Part shown: positions 1 through 5,806 of the stretch, one piece after another
How the letters are laid out: each line of letters opens with the position of its first letter
Numbering within the stretch: position 1 is the first letter of the stretch
Source: Desulfobacterales bacterium
Lineage (GTDB): Bacteria > Desulfobacterota > Desulfobacteria > Desulfobacterales > 4be13
Reading direction: 5' to 3'
Assembly (NCBI GenBank): GCA_029934695.1
Contig: JAOZLU010000007.1
Location: forward strand, 1 to 10,841
Length of the DNA stretch: 10,841 bases
Notes under the pieces: model-generated
What the model was told of the DNA's origin: nothing
The model's input: only the letters and a program-made list of their open reading frames with translations
The model's database searches: none
Translations under genes and position numbers: made by a program

Positions 1-78
1 AAATCACAAAAAACAAATAAATCACAAAAAACAAATAAATCACAAAAAACAAATAAATCACAAATCACAAATGACAAG
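1..78. repeat. AT-rich 18-bp tandem repeat at the left edge
   Basis: Three exact copies of the 18-base unit aaatcacaaaaaacaaat occupy 1-18, 19-36 and 37-54. They pass into a degenerate tail with a 7-base period (aaatcac, aaatcac, aaatgac) up to about 78. The array touches the window edge, so its true length is unknown. It contains no T-run hairpin and no recognisable promoter. It lies just upstream of the response-regulator gene and may be a dispersed intergenic repeat. Function is not known. Confidence 0.85.
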
Positions 79-119
79 TAGTCGCATAAGCACAGGGAAT
101 CTGTACGGAGTACCTTATC

Positions 120-884
120 ATGGATAAAACAACAGCCGTCATAGCGGAAGATGAGGAACCTTTGAGAGTCTGGCTGAAAACCATGCTCGGTCAGGTATGG
201 CCTGAACTTGTGATCTGCGGAGACGCGGAAAACGGTTTGCAGGCACTGTCTCTTATTGAGACAGAGAGACCGGACATAGCCTTTCTGGACATCAAAATGC
301 CCGGGCTGACAGGTCTTCAGGTGGCGGAAAATACCGCTGGGATTTGCAGAGTGGTATTTATCACGGCCTTTGAGCAATATGCGGTTGAGGCATTCGAGAA
401 GGAGGCCATAGACTACCTGCTCAAGCCTGTCACCGCAAAACGACTTGAAAAGACCGTGGACCGTCTGAAACAAAGGCTTTCCGGGAACATTATGCCTGAT
501 ACGGAAACTGCTCAGATCATGAAGAATATCTCCCAGCTCATAGAGAGTGCTTCCCCGCGGGAATATCTCCAATGGATCAGAGTCTCAAATCAGGACGGGG
601 TCAGACTGATTCATGCGGAGGATATCTGCTATTTTCAATCAAGCGACAAATATACCGCAGTTATCACCGCCGAAGGCGAATCACTGATTAAGAAAACGAT
701 CAGAGAGCTGGAACTGGAACTGGATCCCGGGCATTTCTGGCGCATTCATCGGAGCACCATTGTCAACGTCAGATGCATAGCCGGAACCAGCCGGTCCGCG
801 GGAGGACATTTCATTCGCCTGAAAAATTGTTCGGAAATTCTGACGGTAAGCCGAACCTACGCCCACCTTTTCAAGCAGATGTAG
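120..884 (+). CDS. LytTR-family response regulator (receiver + LytTR DNA-binding domain)
   Basis: A 254-residue cytoplasmic transcription regulator of the LytR/AlgR class. Residues 4-118 form a CheY-like receiver. The acidic pocket is E10-D11, the phospho-acceptor is D57 (in FLDIKMPG), the conserved Thr is T82 (FITAF) and the conserved Lys is K102 (LLKPV). Residues about 148-254 form a LytTR DNA-binding domain, recognisable from the IHAEDICYFQSSDKYT and FWRIHRSTIVNV segments. In this family, phosphorylation by a partner sensor kinase promotes binding to direct repeats upstream of target genes. The ATG at 120 is supported by GGAG at 107-110, nine bases upstream. The length is normal and no domain is missing. 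No kinase gene is visible; it may lie to the left of the window. The family call is secure; target genes and signal are unknown. Confidence 0.93.
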   Translation: MDKTTAVIAEDEEPLRVWLKTMLGQVWPELVICGDAENGLQALSLIETERPDIAFLDIKMPGLTGLQVAENTAGICRVVFITAFEQYAVEAFEKEAIDYLLKPVTAKRLEKTVDRLKQRLSGNIMPDTETAQIMKNISQLIESASPREYLQWIRVSNQDGVRLIHAEDICYFQSSDKYTAVITAEGESLIKKTIRELELELDPGHFWRIHRSTIVNVRCIAGTSRSAGGHFIRLKNCSEILTVSRTYAHLFKQM

Positions 885-920
885 GGTGGGTGCAGCGAAG
901 CGAAACCCACCATTTTTTTT
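885..920 (+). terminator. Intrinsic terminator within a GGGTGGGT-type repeat
   Basis: GGTGGGT (885-891) pairs perfectly with ACCCACC (905-911) around a 13-base loop containing AGCGAAGCGAA. One A and then eight T residues (913-920) follow, the form of a rho-independent terminator for the upstream + strand gene. The stem begins immediately after the TAG stop codon (882-884). The sequence resembles the dispersed GTAGGGTGGGT...ACCCACC palindromes found in many bacterial genomes (from memory). Confidence 0.8.
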
Positions 921-966
921 GCCGGACGGATAGCCGGACGGGGTTTGCAACCCCGTCCCGTCCGGC
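921..966. repeat. Nested GC-rich inverted repeat in the convergent intergenic region
   Basis: The outer arms are GCCGGACGG (921-929) and CCGTCCGGC (958-966), exactly complementary. The inner arms are GACGGGGTT (937-945) and AACCCCGTC (949-957), also exact, with a 3-base TGC loop. The GCCGGACGG word is nearly repeated at 933-941. It lies between convergent genes and could stop transcription arriving from the minus-strand operon, although no T-run follows it on that strand. The shape is that of a dispersed REP-like element. Confidence 0.75.
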
Positions 967-1022
967 AATAAAAACGGTCATAAGCGGTTCGCCCACAACG
1001 AAACATGCTTCTCATTTCTCAC

Positions 1023-2171
1023 TTATTCAACAGCAACCTGCTTATGCACAGTTTTTTTACCATCAGTTATTTTAAAGATTACCATGGGTTTATTTGAACT
1101 TCCATCCCGATTAAATCTCATCTTTCCGCCATAGATGGTCTGAAAAGAAGGATCCGTCCAGATGGCTTTCTCAAGGTCAGCCCCGCTGAGAGGGTTTCCC
1201 CCGTCTTTGAGGACACGCTTTATCAGTTCCGGAAAGATATTATAAACAGCGTCATAATAATTCGCAGCAAAAAGATCGGGGGACTCTTTCCATTTTGCTT
1301 CGTAATCTTCCACAAAACGACGGGCTGAGGGATCAGAACTTTCCCGGTTGAAATAATCTCCCGGAATATAAACATTTTCACTTGTCTTACCTGCGATGGC
1401 ATTCCAATCCGTATTCCAATCCGGGACCGTCACAGGAATATCCATGCCCATTTCTCTGGCCTGCCTGATAATAAACGCCTGATCCTGTCCTGTGGAAATG
1501 TCATAAATCGCATCTGGTTTACCCGCCATAATCCGAGTGAGATAAGGCGTGTAATCCGTCAGTCCGGGGAGATGCGGCTCCGTGGCAACGATGAGGCCGC
1601 CCATTTTGGTCCATATCGGTCTGACAAGAGTTTCAGCAGGAATTGCGCCAGCCGGATCAGCAATATGGATGATCCCTAAACGTCGCACATTCATTTCCCA
1701 AAAATATTTGAGCATCGGGGGAACCATCTGATTCTGAGACAGTTTGGTTGAATACAGATAAGGCTTATTTGAAAGCTTGGGACTGTATGCCCCGCCGTTT
1801 ATCATCAGAATTCGCCCGGTCGCACAGACAGGCTGGATGCCCAGTGTAATGGTGCTGAATGAACTCAGCACACACGGAATCCTGTCAATGACGGACATCT
1901 TTTGCACACCCGTAAGTGCCAGGCCCACATCAACATTTTTAAAATCCGTAATAACCAGTTTGAATTTGTATCCTTCCACGCCGCCGGCGGCATTGATATG
2001 GTCAATTCCGATAAGCGCGCCCCGACTCATCACACGGCCATAATATGCCTGGGGACCCGTCATTGGAAATAAGGCTCCGATGGGAAACATTTTCATCTCC
2101 GCACCGTATGAAGGTGCGGAACTTAAAACAAATACTGTAAAACACGCGAAAAGCATTCTGAAATTCTTCAT
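1023..2171 (-). CDS. Type-1 periplasmic binding protein, LivJ/LivK (Peripla_BP_6) family
   Basis: A 382-residue exported solute-binding protein. Residues 1-24 form a signal peptide (Lys/Arg start, hydrophobic LFACFTVFVLSSA core, SYGA cleavage site); no lipobox is visible. The mature start IGALFPMTGPQAYYG and the segment GIDHINAAGGVEGYKFKLV match the classic first lobe of branched-chain amino acid or amide binding proteins. The second lobe includes GKPDAIYD and the FAANYYDAVY helix. Family members bind amino acids, amides or aromatic acids for an ABC transporter or hand them to a sensor; the ligand here cannot be read from sequence. The ATG lies in a 4-base ATGA overlap with the upstream chemoreceptor gene and has a strong Shine-Dalgarno sequence. 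No permease or ATPase gene accompanies it, so a sensory role is possible. Family call firm; ligand unknown. Confidence 0.9.
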   Translation of the reverse strand: MKNFRMLFACFTVFVLSSAPSYGAEMKMFPIGALFPMTGPQAYYGRVMSRGALIGIDHINAAGGVEGYKFKLVITDFKNVDVGLALTGVQKMSVIDRIPCVLSSFSTITLGIQPVCATGRILMINGGAYSPKLSNKPYLYSTKLSQNQMVPPMLKYFWEMNVRRLGIIHIADPAGAIPAETLVRPIWTKMGGLIVATEPHLPGLTDYTPYLTRIMAGKPDAIYDISTGQDQAFIIRQAREMGMDIPVTVPDWNTDWNAIAGKTSENVYIPGDYFNRESSDPSARRFVEDYEAKWKESPDLFAANYYDAVYNIFPELIKRVLKDGGNPLSGADLEKAIWTDPSFQTIYGGKMRFNRDGSSNKPMVIFKITDGKKTVHKQVAVE

Positions 2172-4015
2172 AAGCGTACCTCCTTCTGAGTTGGTATGGT
2201 TCCCAGGTCCTGCCTGGGAACGGGTTCCTTTGCCTCCTCGCCGACCAGAGCGACAAGTTCAACAACCATGGCTCTCATCTGTTCCGCCTGAACATTCATC
2301 TCCTTGGAAACTGAAGCGGATTGTTCAGCGTTGGCGGCGTTTTGCTGAGTCATATCATCCATGCTGGCCATGTTTTTGCTGACCTGTTCAATTTTCCCGG
2401 TATGCTCTTTGCTCGCCTCGGTGACTGTGCTGGTTCTCTCCCCCATTCCTGTGGCTGACTCAATAATGCCTTCAAAGTCAGTATTGATAACCCTTATTGA
2501 ATGTGAGGCATTAAGAACCCTTTGTATGATGTTGCTTAATAATTCCTGGGTGTTTTTCGCCGCATCTGCCGTTCTTATTGCGAGATTTCTCACTTCATCA
2601 GCCACTACCGCAAATCCGCTCCCTGCCTCACCGGCCCGTGCCGCTTCCACCGCCGCATTCAGCGATAACAGGTTGGTTTGAAATGCAATGTTGTCAATTG
2701 TTTTGATAAGCTGACCAATCTGTCCGCTGTCCGCCTCAACCTGAGACATTTCCTTTGTTATTTTGACAAGGGCTTTCAAAGCCTGTACGGATTTTCTTAT
2801 GTTTTTATTTATTAACTGATCAACGCCCAGTATTGTTTTCAACGTCTTCTGACTCATATGAGATATTTGCTCCAGAGATGAGGATGTCTCTTCCAAAGAC
2901 GCGGCCTGATGGGATGAATCTTTGGCCAATGACTGGCTCGCTAATGATATCTGTCCGGCAGTGGCAGCCACCTGATCAGATATTTGGGTAAGTCCCGCAA
3001 CAACCCGGTTAACAGATTTGACAATCCCGTAATTGATAAACGAGGATAAAATGACACCGATAATAACGGAGCTGATTCCGATCAGGGCTAAAATATTTAT
3101 GATTTCAAAAATTTTGGCTTTTGTCACTGCCTGGGGGATGCTGAAAGCAACGTAACCGATTGTATTTCCGTTATATGTCACAGGTTTTAGGATTGAATCA
3201 TATTCTTCGTTTTTTTTATCAACCAAGGTCACTATTTTATCAGAAAAGGAAATATTTTTTCCAATATCAGGCAGTTGAATTTGTCCACCGATCAATTTTC
3301 CATGGTGATCATACAAACTGACATTCACGCCCATCTCATGGTCAAATGTCACCATATCAAGTTCCAGAGATTTTTCCATGATAAAATAACCGATCCTTGC
3401 ACCCTGTTTGAATTGCGACCCGAAATCCGAGGCATCTGCAATATTAATATACTCAAGGTGTGCGACAATCCGAATGATCTTACCATCACTCTGTATGCCA
3501 TATGTTAAATCCGGCAGGTAGGTTTCAGGATAAATCCCGAGATCGCTGATTTCCTCTTCCTCAATATCTCCGCCTTTTCGTGCGATTAAGGTATGCGTTC
3601 CTGCATTAACCCGGATTAATCCCCCCGCGCCTTTGTCAAAATAGATTTGCAGAATATCGGTACCTGTAAATTTTGTGGGAAAATAAAACGCAAAACGGTC
3701 CAGTTCCAGAGCAGAGCCAATGTCAAACAGGTCAGGGAGTGACGGAAAGTAAAAATAATTTTGCTGAATACAGTTCAGTAAAATTCTGGCAGTGTGGGAT
3801 TTGTCTGAAAATGCTTTAAAATTATTATCCAATTCTTTTATATTCTGATGTATAAGTCTCTCAAAACGCATGATGGCACTATCTATCCGGGCCTGATTCT
3901 GATGTTTTATCTGCTTGTGGTTTAAATAGGCAGATGCCAGAATTGACATCAGAACAGTTCCAAAGACAAGTATGAAAGAATATAATATGAGTTTTTTCTT
4001 AATAGTGAAATTCAT
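2168..4015 (-). CDS. Methyl-accepting chemotaxis protein (transmembrane chemoreceptor)
   Basis: A 615-residue inner-membrane receptor. TM1 is at about residues 9-31. A periplasmic sensor region of about 270 residues (32-300) follows, of a size that fits a Cache-type ligand domain (assignment uncertain). TM2 is at about 302-327. A short linker follows with only weak HAMP character, then the long cytoplasmic coiled-coil signalling domain. The hairpin tip that binds CheA and CheW is unmistakable at about 440-480 (DNIAFQTNLLSLNAAVEAAR, then GFAVVADEVRNLA). The tail ends in QKEVRL, so there is no CheR-binding NWETF-type pentapeptide. The ATG at 4015 has GGAG six bases upstream (4022-4025). It is the first gene of an operon with the periplasmic binding protein, which suggests that the pair senses a shared ligand. 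No che genes are in the window. Some A/T-rich stretches set its base composition below that of the cus genes. Confidence 0.95.
   Translation of the reverse strand: MNFTIKKKLILYSFILVFGTVLMSILASAYLNHKQIKHQNQARIDSAIMRFERLIHQNIKELDNNFKAFSDKSHTARILLNCIQQNYFYFPSLPDLFDIGSALELDRFAFYFPTKFTGTDILQIYFDKGAGGLIRVNAGTHTLIARKGGDIEEEEISDLGIYPETYLPDLTYGIQSDGKIIRIVAHLEYINIADASDFGSQFKQGARIGYFIMEKSLELDMVTFDHEMGVNVSLYDHHGKLIGGQIQLPDIGKNISFSDKIVTLVDKKNEEYDSILKPVTYNGNTIGYVAFSIPQAVTKAKIFEIINILALIGISSVIIGVILSSFINYGIVKSVNRVVAGLTQISDQVAATAGQISLASQSLAKDSSHQAASLEETSSSLEQISHMSQKTLKTILGVDQLINKNIRKSVQALKALVKITKEMSQVEADSGQIGQLIKTIDNIAFQTNLLSLNAAVEAARAGEAGSGFAVVADEVRNLAIRTADAAKNTQELLSNIIQRVLNASHSIRVINTDFEGIIESATGMGERTSTVTEASKEHTGKIEQVSKNMASMDDMTQQNAANAEQSASVSKEMNVQAEQMRAMVVELVALVGEEAKEPVPRQDLGTIPTQKEVRL
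2178..2185 (-). promoter_or_regulatory. Strong Shine-Dalgarno inside the chemoreceptor 3' end
   Basis: Read on the minus strand, this is AAGGAGGT, six bases before the binding-protein ATG. It lies inside the last codons of the upstream gene (QKEVRL). Together with the ATGA stop/start overlap it indicates translational coupling and fixes the start of the binding-protein gene. Confidence 0.8.
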
Positions 4016-4059
4016 TCTATTCTCCGAGCTGGCATAAAGAAAGTTATTTTAAAATTGAA

Positions 4060-4116
4060 ACAATTTCCTTTAAAATTGTCAGAAGCTTCTATAGCACTAA
4101 AACGCTTTTAAGAAAA
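4060..4116 (-). promoter_or_regulatory. Candidate promoter and operator-like palindromes for the chemoreceptor operon
   Basis: On the minus strand, TTTTCT (4111-4116) and TATAGA (4088-4093) are separated by 17 bases, a weak sigma-70-like pair. The -10 overlaps a perfect 10-base palindrome AGAAGCTTCT (4081-4090). A second inverted repeat, ACAATTT (4060-4066) with AAATTGT (4073-4079), lies between it and the start codon. No FliA or sigma-54 motif was found here. The palindromes are seen directly; a regulatory role is inference. Confidence 0.3.
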
Positions 4117-4230
4117 GTTTTTTTTGCGCCTTTCACCTGATTCGATGAAACTGTCTGTTGATGGTGCGCTGCGCTTGTAAATTTACCCCTTGCGTTCCGA
4201 TCTTTTCCGGTGTAAAGATTGCAGAATCAG

Positions 4231-4330
4231 CAGATGGGAAATTCCCATGACCCGGACTGACGATCAATCTTAACTTTGGCGGCGGGAATGCCCGGGATTT
4301 GGCAAGCCCGGGAGTGGAAATTTCCATCTG
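4231..4330. repeat. About 100-bp inverted-repeat element (possible MITE/REP-like sequence)
   Basis: The left end CAGATGGGAAATTCCCATG (from 4231) is the imperfect reverse complement of the right end GTGGAAATTTCCATCTG (to 4330). Both arms are followed inward by a CCCGG run. Each arm is also a palindrome in itself: ATGGGAA-A-TTCCCAT (4234-4248) and TGGAAATTTCCA (4315-4326). The interior holds two GCCCGGGA words. No transposase is present. This resembles a small non-autonomous or REP-type element in a decayed region; copy number cannot be judged here. Confidence 0.55.
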
Positions 4331-4434
4331 ACGGGAACATGGATATGGAAACCTGGAAAGGGGCACATCGGCACAATGGCGACAGACACCTTGGACAAAG
4401 TTGCCTGGAAAAAGATTCTGGCACATTACCGGGC

Positions 4435-4596
4435 ATGATAACCGTCAACGCTGCGGACACGGTTATCTTGCAGGATGATGCCTTCCTGAGTACATCAAGC
4501 ACAGGCGGCGTACTGGCAGGTGCAATTCGTCTGGATGCCGCCAATCTGAAACTTTCCGGCAGTGCTTCTGTAACTTCGACAAGTGAGATGGATTGA
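4435..4596 (+). pseudogene. Remnant of a filamentous-haemagglutinin-like beta-helix exoprotein
   Basis: The 53 residues before the TGA at 4594-4596 (GMITVNAADTVILQDDAF, then AGAIRLDAANLKLSGSASV and TSTSE) have the short alternating hydrophobic, Gly/Asn/Ser-rich rungs of two-partner-secretion FHA-type proteins. Family members are usually many hundreds of residues long and secreted through a TpsB partner. Here only about two rungs survive. The same frame runs upstream to about 4276, but that part loses the pattern, and I see no signal peptide, Shine-Dalgarno or TpsB gene. It is best read as a gene scrap left by rearrangement. The family is recognised by pattern only, hence the moderate confidence. 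Confidence 0.5.
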
Positions 4597-4733
4597 AACG
4601 AACAAAGAGAATTAGAAAACGGGAAGCCTTCGCTCAGGCAGGGAGTCACTGCGCAGGGCTGTGTCATTTTTGGAAGATCGGGGATATCGGTCTCAGTGCA
4701 AAATTTTAAAACTTACATGGGAGAAACCTTATA
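4597..4733. other. Non-coding gap before the nuclease gene
   Basis: No ORF or RNA gene is recognised. A small GCCT-TCGCTC-AGGC hairpin (about 4624-4637) has no T-run after it. A GGGAG Shine-Dalgarno (4719-4723) precedes the next gene by ten bases. No clear promoter was found. Confidence 0.5.
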
Positions 4734-5345
4734 ATGGCATTTACAGATTTCAAGTCCGTTGATCAGGTTCAGGAAGAATATGGTATCTCATACAAAGAAA
4801 CCATGTTTATCCAAAACAAAAATTTTGAACCGTCGGAGTTGCTTTCAGAGGAATTTGAATTCAACAGGGAGAACATTGATGTGACCATTTCAGAGGAATC
4901 CCGATGCGAACATCTCATCATTCCGATTCTCCGGGAAATCTATAAGCATCACTTCAGGGAGTACGCATTCTGGAGTCATAAGTTCATCCATATTGATGAC
5001 AAACTCAGGGGAACTCCTGACTACATGTTCTCAAGCAGATCAAAACTGGGCAAGACGGTTTTGGAAATGCCGCTGATCCTCGTTGTCGAAGCAAAGAAAA
5101 ATGATTTCTGTCTGGGCTGGGGGCAATGTCTGGCAGAGCTGGTCGCTGCCCAGAAGCTGAACAATGACAACGAGAAATCTGTTTATGGGGTTGTGACAGA
5201 TGGGGAAATATGGCAATTCGGCAATCTTACAGATAAAATTTTTACAAAAGAGACGCTGAAGCTGAGTGATCTGTCCGAAATATTAGGCACTCTTGATTAT
5301 ATCCTGGAAAAAGCAAAAGAAAATTTTGCATTGCAGACCGTCTGA
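4734..5345 (+). CDS. Putative PD-(D/E)XK-type restriction-like nuclease domain protein
   Basis: A 203-residue soluble protein with no signal peptide or membrane segment. The catalytic pattern of the PD-(D/E)XK superfamily is visible: an N-terminal helix with E59 (SRCEHLIIPILREIY), the GTPDY segment with P95-D96, and LILVVEAKK with E119-A120-K121 in a beta strand. A helix carrying Q131 (WGQCLAELVAAQ) follows, and then a core strand ending GVVTDGEIWQF. In this superfamily the Asp, Glu and Lys coordinate metal and cleave DNA phosphodiester bonds. The GVVTDGxxWQF ending is common in stand-alone proteins related to type I restriction R-subunit N-terminal domains. The ATG is supported by GGGAG at 4719-4723. 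No methyltransferase or specificity gene is adjacent, so it looks solitary. Target and biological role are unknown; an intact orphan or a defence remnant are both possible. Confidence 0.65.
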   Translation: MAFTDFKSVDQVQEEYGISYKETMFIQNKNFEPSELLSEEFEFNRENIDVTISEESRCEHLIIPILREIYKHHFREYAFWSHKFIHIDDKLRGTPDYMFSSRSKLGKTVLEMPLILVVEAKKNDFCLGWGQCLAELVAAQKLNNDNEKSVYGVVTDGEIWQFGNLTDKIFTKETLKLSDLSEILGTLDYILEKAKENFALQTV

Positions 5346-5504
5346 GATTGTCCGTGATGAATATCCGCCACGCTTCGGGATCAGTGTCAGTCGTCAGTTG
5401 ACAAAATTTTCGGCAAAAGTCAGGGCGTTTTATTTTGAAAAATGTCCTGAAACAGGGGACGAATTTATAAGTTGCTGTATCAGGGGATTTTGGTGTGAAT
5501 ACTT

Positions 5505-5554
5505 TTTACCCGGTTGGAAGTTTATACATATAATGATTCGGATATTTTTTATCC
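5505..5554 (+). promoter_or_regulatory. Candidate sigma-70 promoter with a downstream inverted repeat
   Basis: TTTACC (5505-5510) and a consensus TATAAT (5529-5534) are spaced by 18 bases. The inverted repeat GGATA-TTTTT-TATCC (5540-5554) sits where transcription would begin, as an operator might. A second candidate is TTGACA (5597-5602) with TATTAA (5621-5626) at 18 bases. Both are motif matches only in an A/T-rich region. Confidence 0.3.
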
Positions 5555-5665
5555 ACCATCATATTTTTCCTACAGGGATGCAATATAAGAAAAGGATTGA
5601 CAGTAGCTATGGGAATGCAATATTAAGGAAAGAATCAGGGGCGGTGATGTACAGTATCCCTCCAA

Positions 5666-5691
5666 ATTTTGTTTTTAAACAAAAACAAAAT
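5666..5691. promoter_or_regulatory. Perfect 11-bp AT-rich inverted repeat upstream of the cus operon
   Basis: ATTTTGTTTTT (5666-5676) and AAAAACAAAAT (5681-5691) are exact reverse complements around a 4-base AAAC spacer. The stem has too little G/C to be a typical terminator. It ends 19 bases before the sigma-54 -24 element, close enough for a regulator or IHF-like bending site. Its role is inferred from position only. Confidence 0.45.
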
Positions 5692-5693
5692 AT

Positions 5694-5725
5694 CAGGATT
5701 CGGCAATCCTGGCACAGATATTGCT
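5694..5725 (+). promoter_or_regulatory. Sigma-54 (RpoN) promoter for cusBA
   Basis: TGGCAC (5710-5715), five bases, then TTGC (5721-5724) and T matches the sigma-54 consensus TGGCAC-N5-TTGC exactly, with GG and GC twelve bases apart. Transcription would start near 5736, giving a leader of about 70 bases before the cusB ATG. A perfect hairpin, CAGGATT-CGGC-AATCCTG (5694-5711), overlaps the -24 box. Sigma-54 promoters need an enhancer-binding activator, which is not in this window. The motif is seen directly; control of cusBA is inference. Confidence 0.6.
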
Positions 5726-5806
5726 ATGTTAATTTACACAGAATTTCAGAAGCGATGGTCAAGGCCCAATTCATTTTTAAACGAAAGCAATGGAAAGTGT
5801 GAGATA

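Larger units (their letters stand above)
5346..5806. other. 461-bp regulatory leader without a credible gene
   Basis: A frame open through most of this gap (to 5802) has no Shine-Dalgarno and encodes an unpatterned Cys/His/Phe-rich peptide, so I do not call a gene. The gap holds a candidate sigma-70 promoter, several perfect inverted repeats and an exact sigma-54 motif, listed separately. It is visibly more A/T-rich than the cus genes downstream. No clear terminator for the nuclease gene was found. Confidence 0.6.

Noticed and set aside
1..78. Tandem repeat considered as a CRISPR array or replication origin iterons
   Set aside because: The units are directly abutting with no spacers, and no Rep gene or DnaA boxes are visible.
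921..966. Terminator for the minus-strand binding-protein gene
   Set aside because: Read on the minus strand the hairpin is followed by A residues, not T, so it is not a canonical intrinsic terminator in that direction.
4589..4602. GGATTGAAAC, which resembles the end of some CRISPR repeats
   Set aside because: It occurs once, with no second copy, spacer array or cas gene nearby.
4227..4667. Minus-strand frames of 97 and 146 codons over the FHA-like fragment
   Set aside because: They have no family pattern and run opposite to the recognisable beta-helix frame.
5293..5802. A 169-codon open frame overlapping the nuclease gene end
   Set aside because: It starts inside the nuclease gene in another frame, has no Shine-Dalgarno, and its composition is not protein-like.
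5669..5806. Upstream extension of cusB by 46 codons
   Set aside because: The added residues show no signal-peptide or domain pattern and would span the sigma-54 promoter. The ATG at 5807 directly precedes a proper signal anchor.
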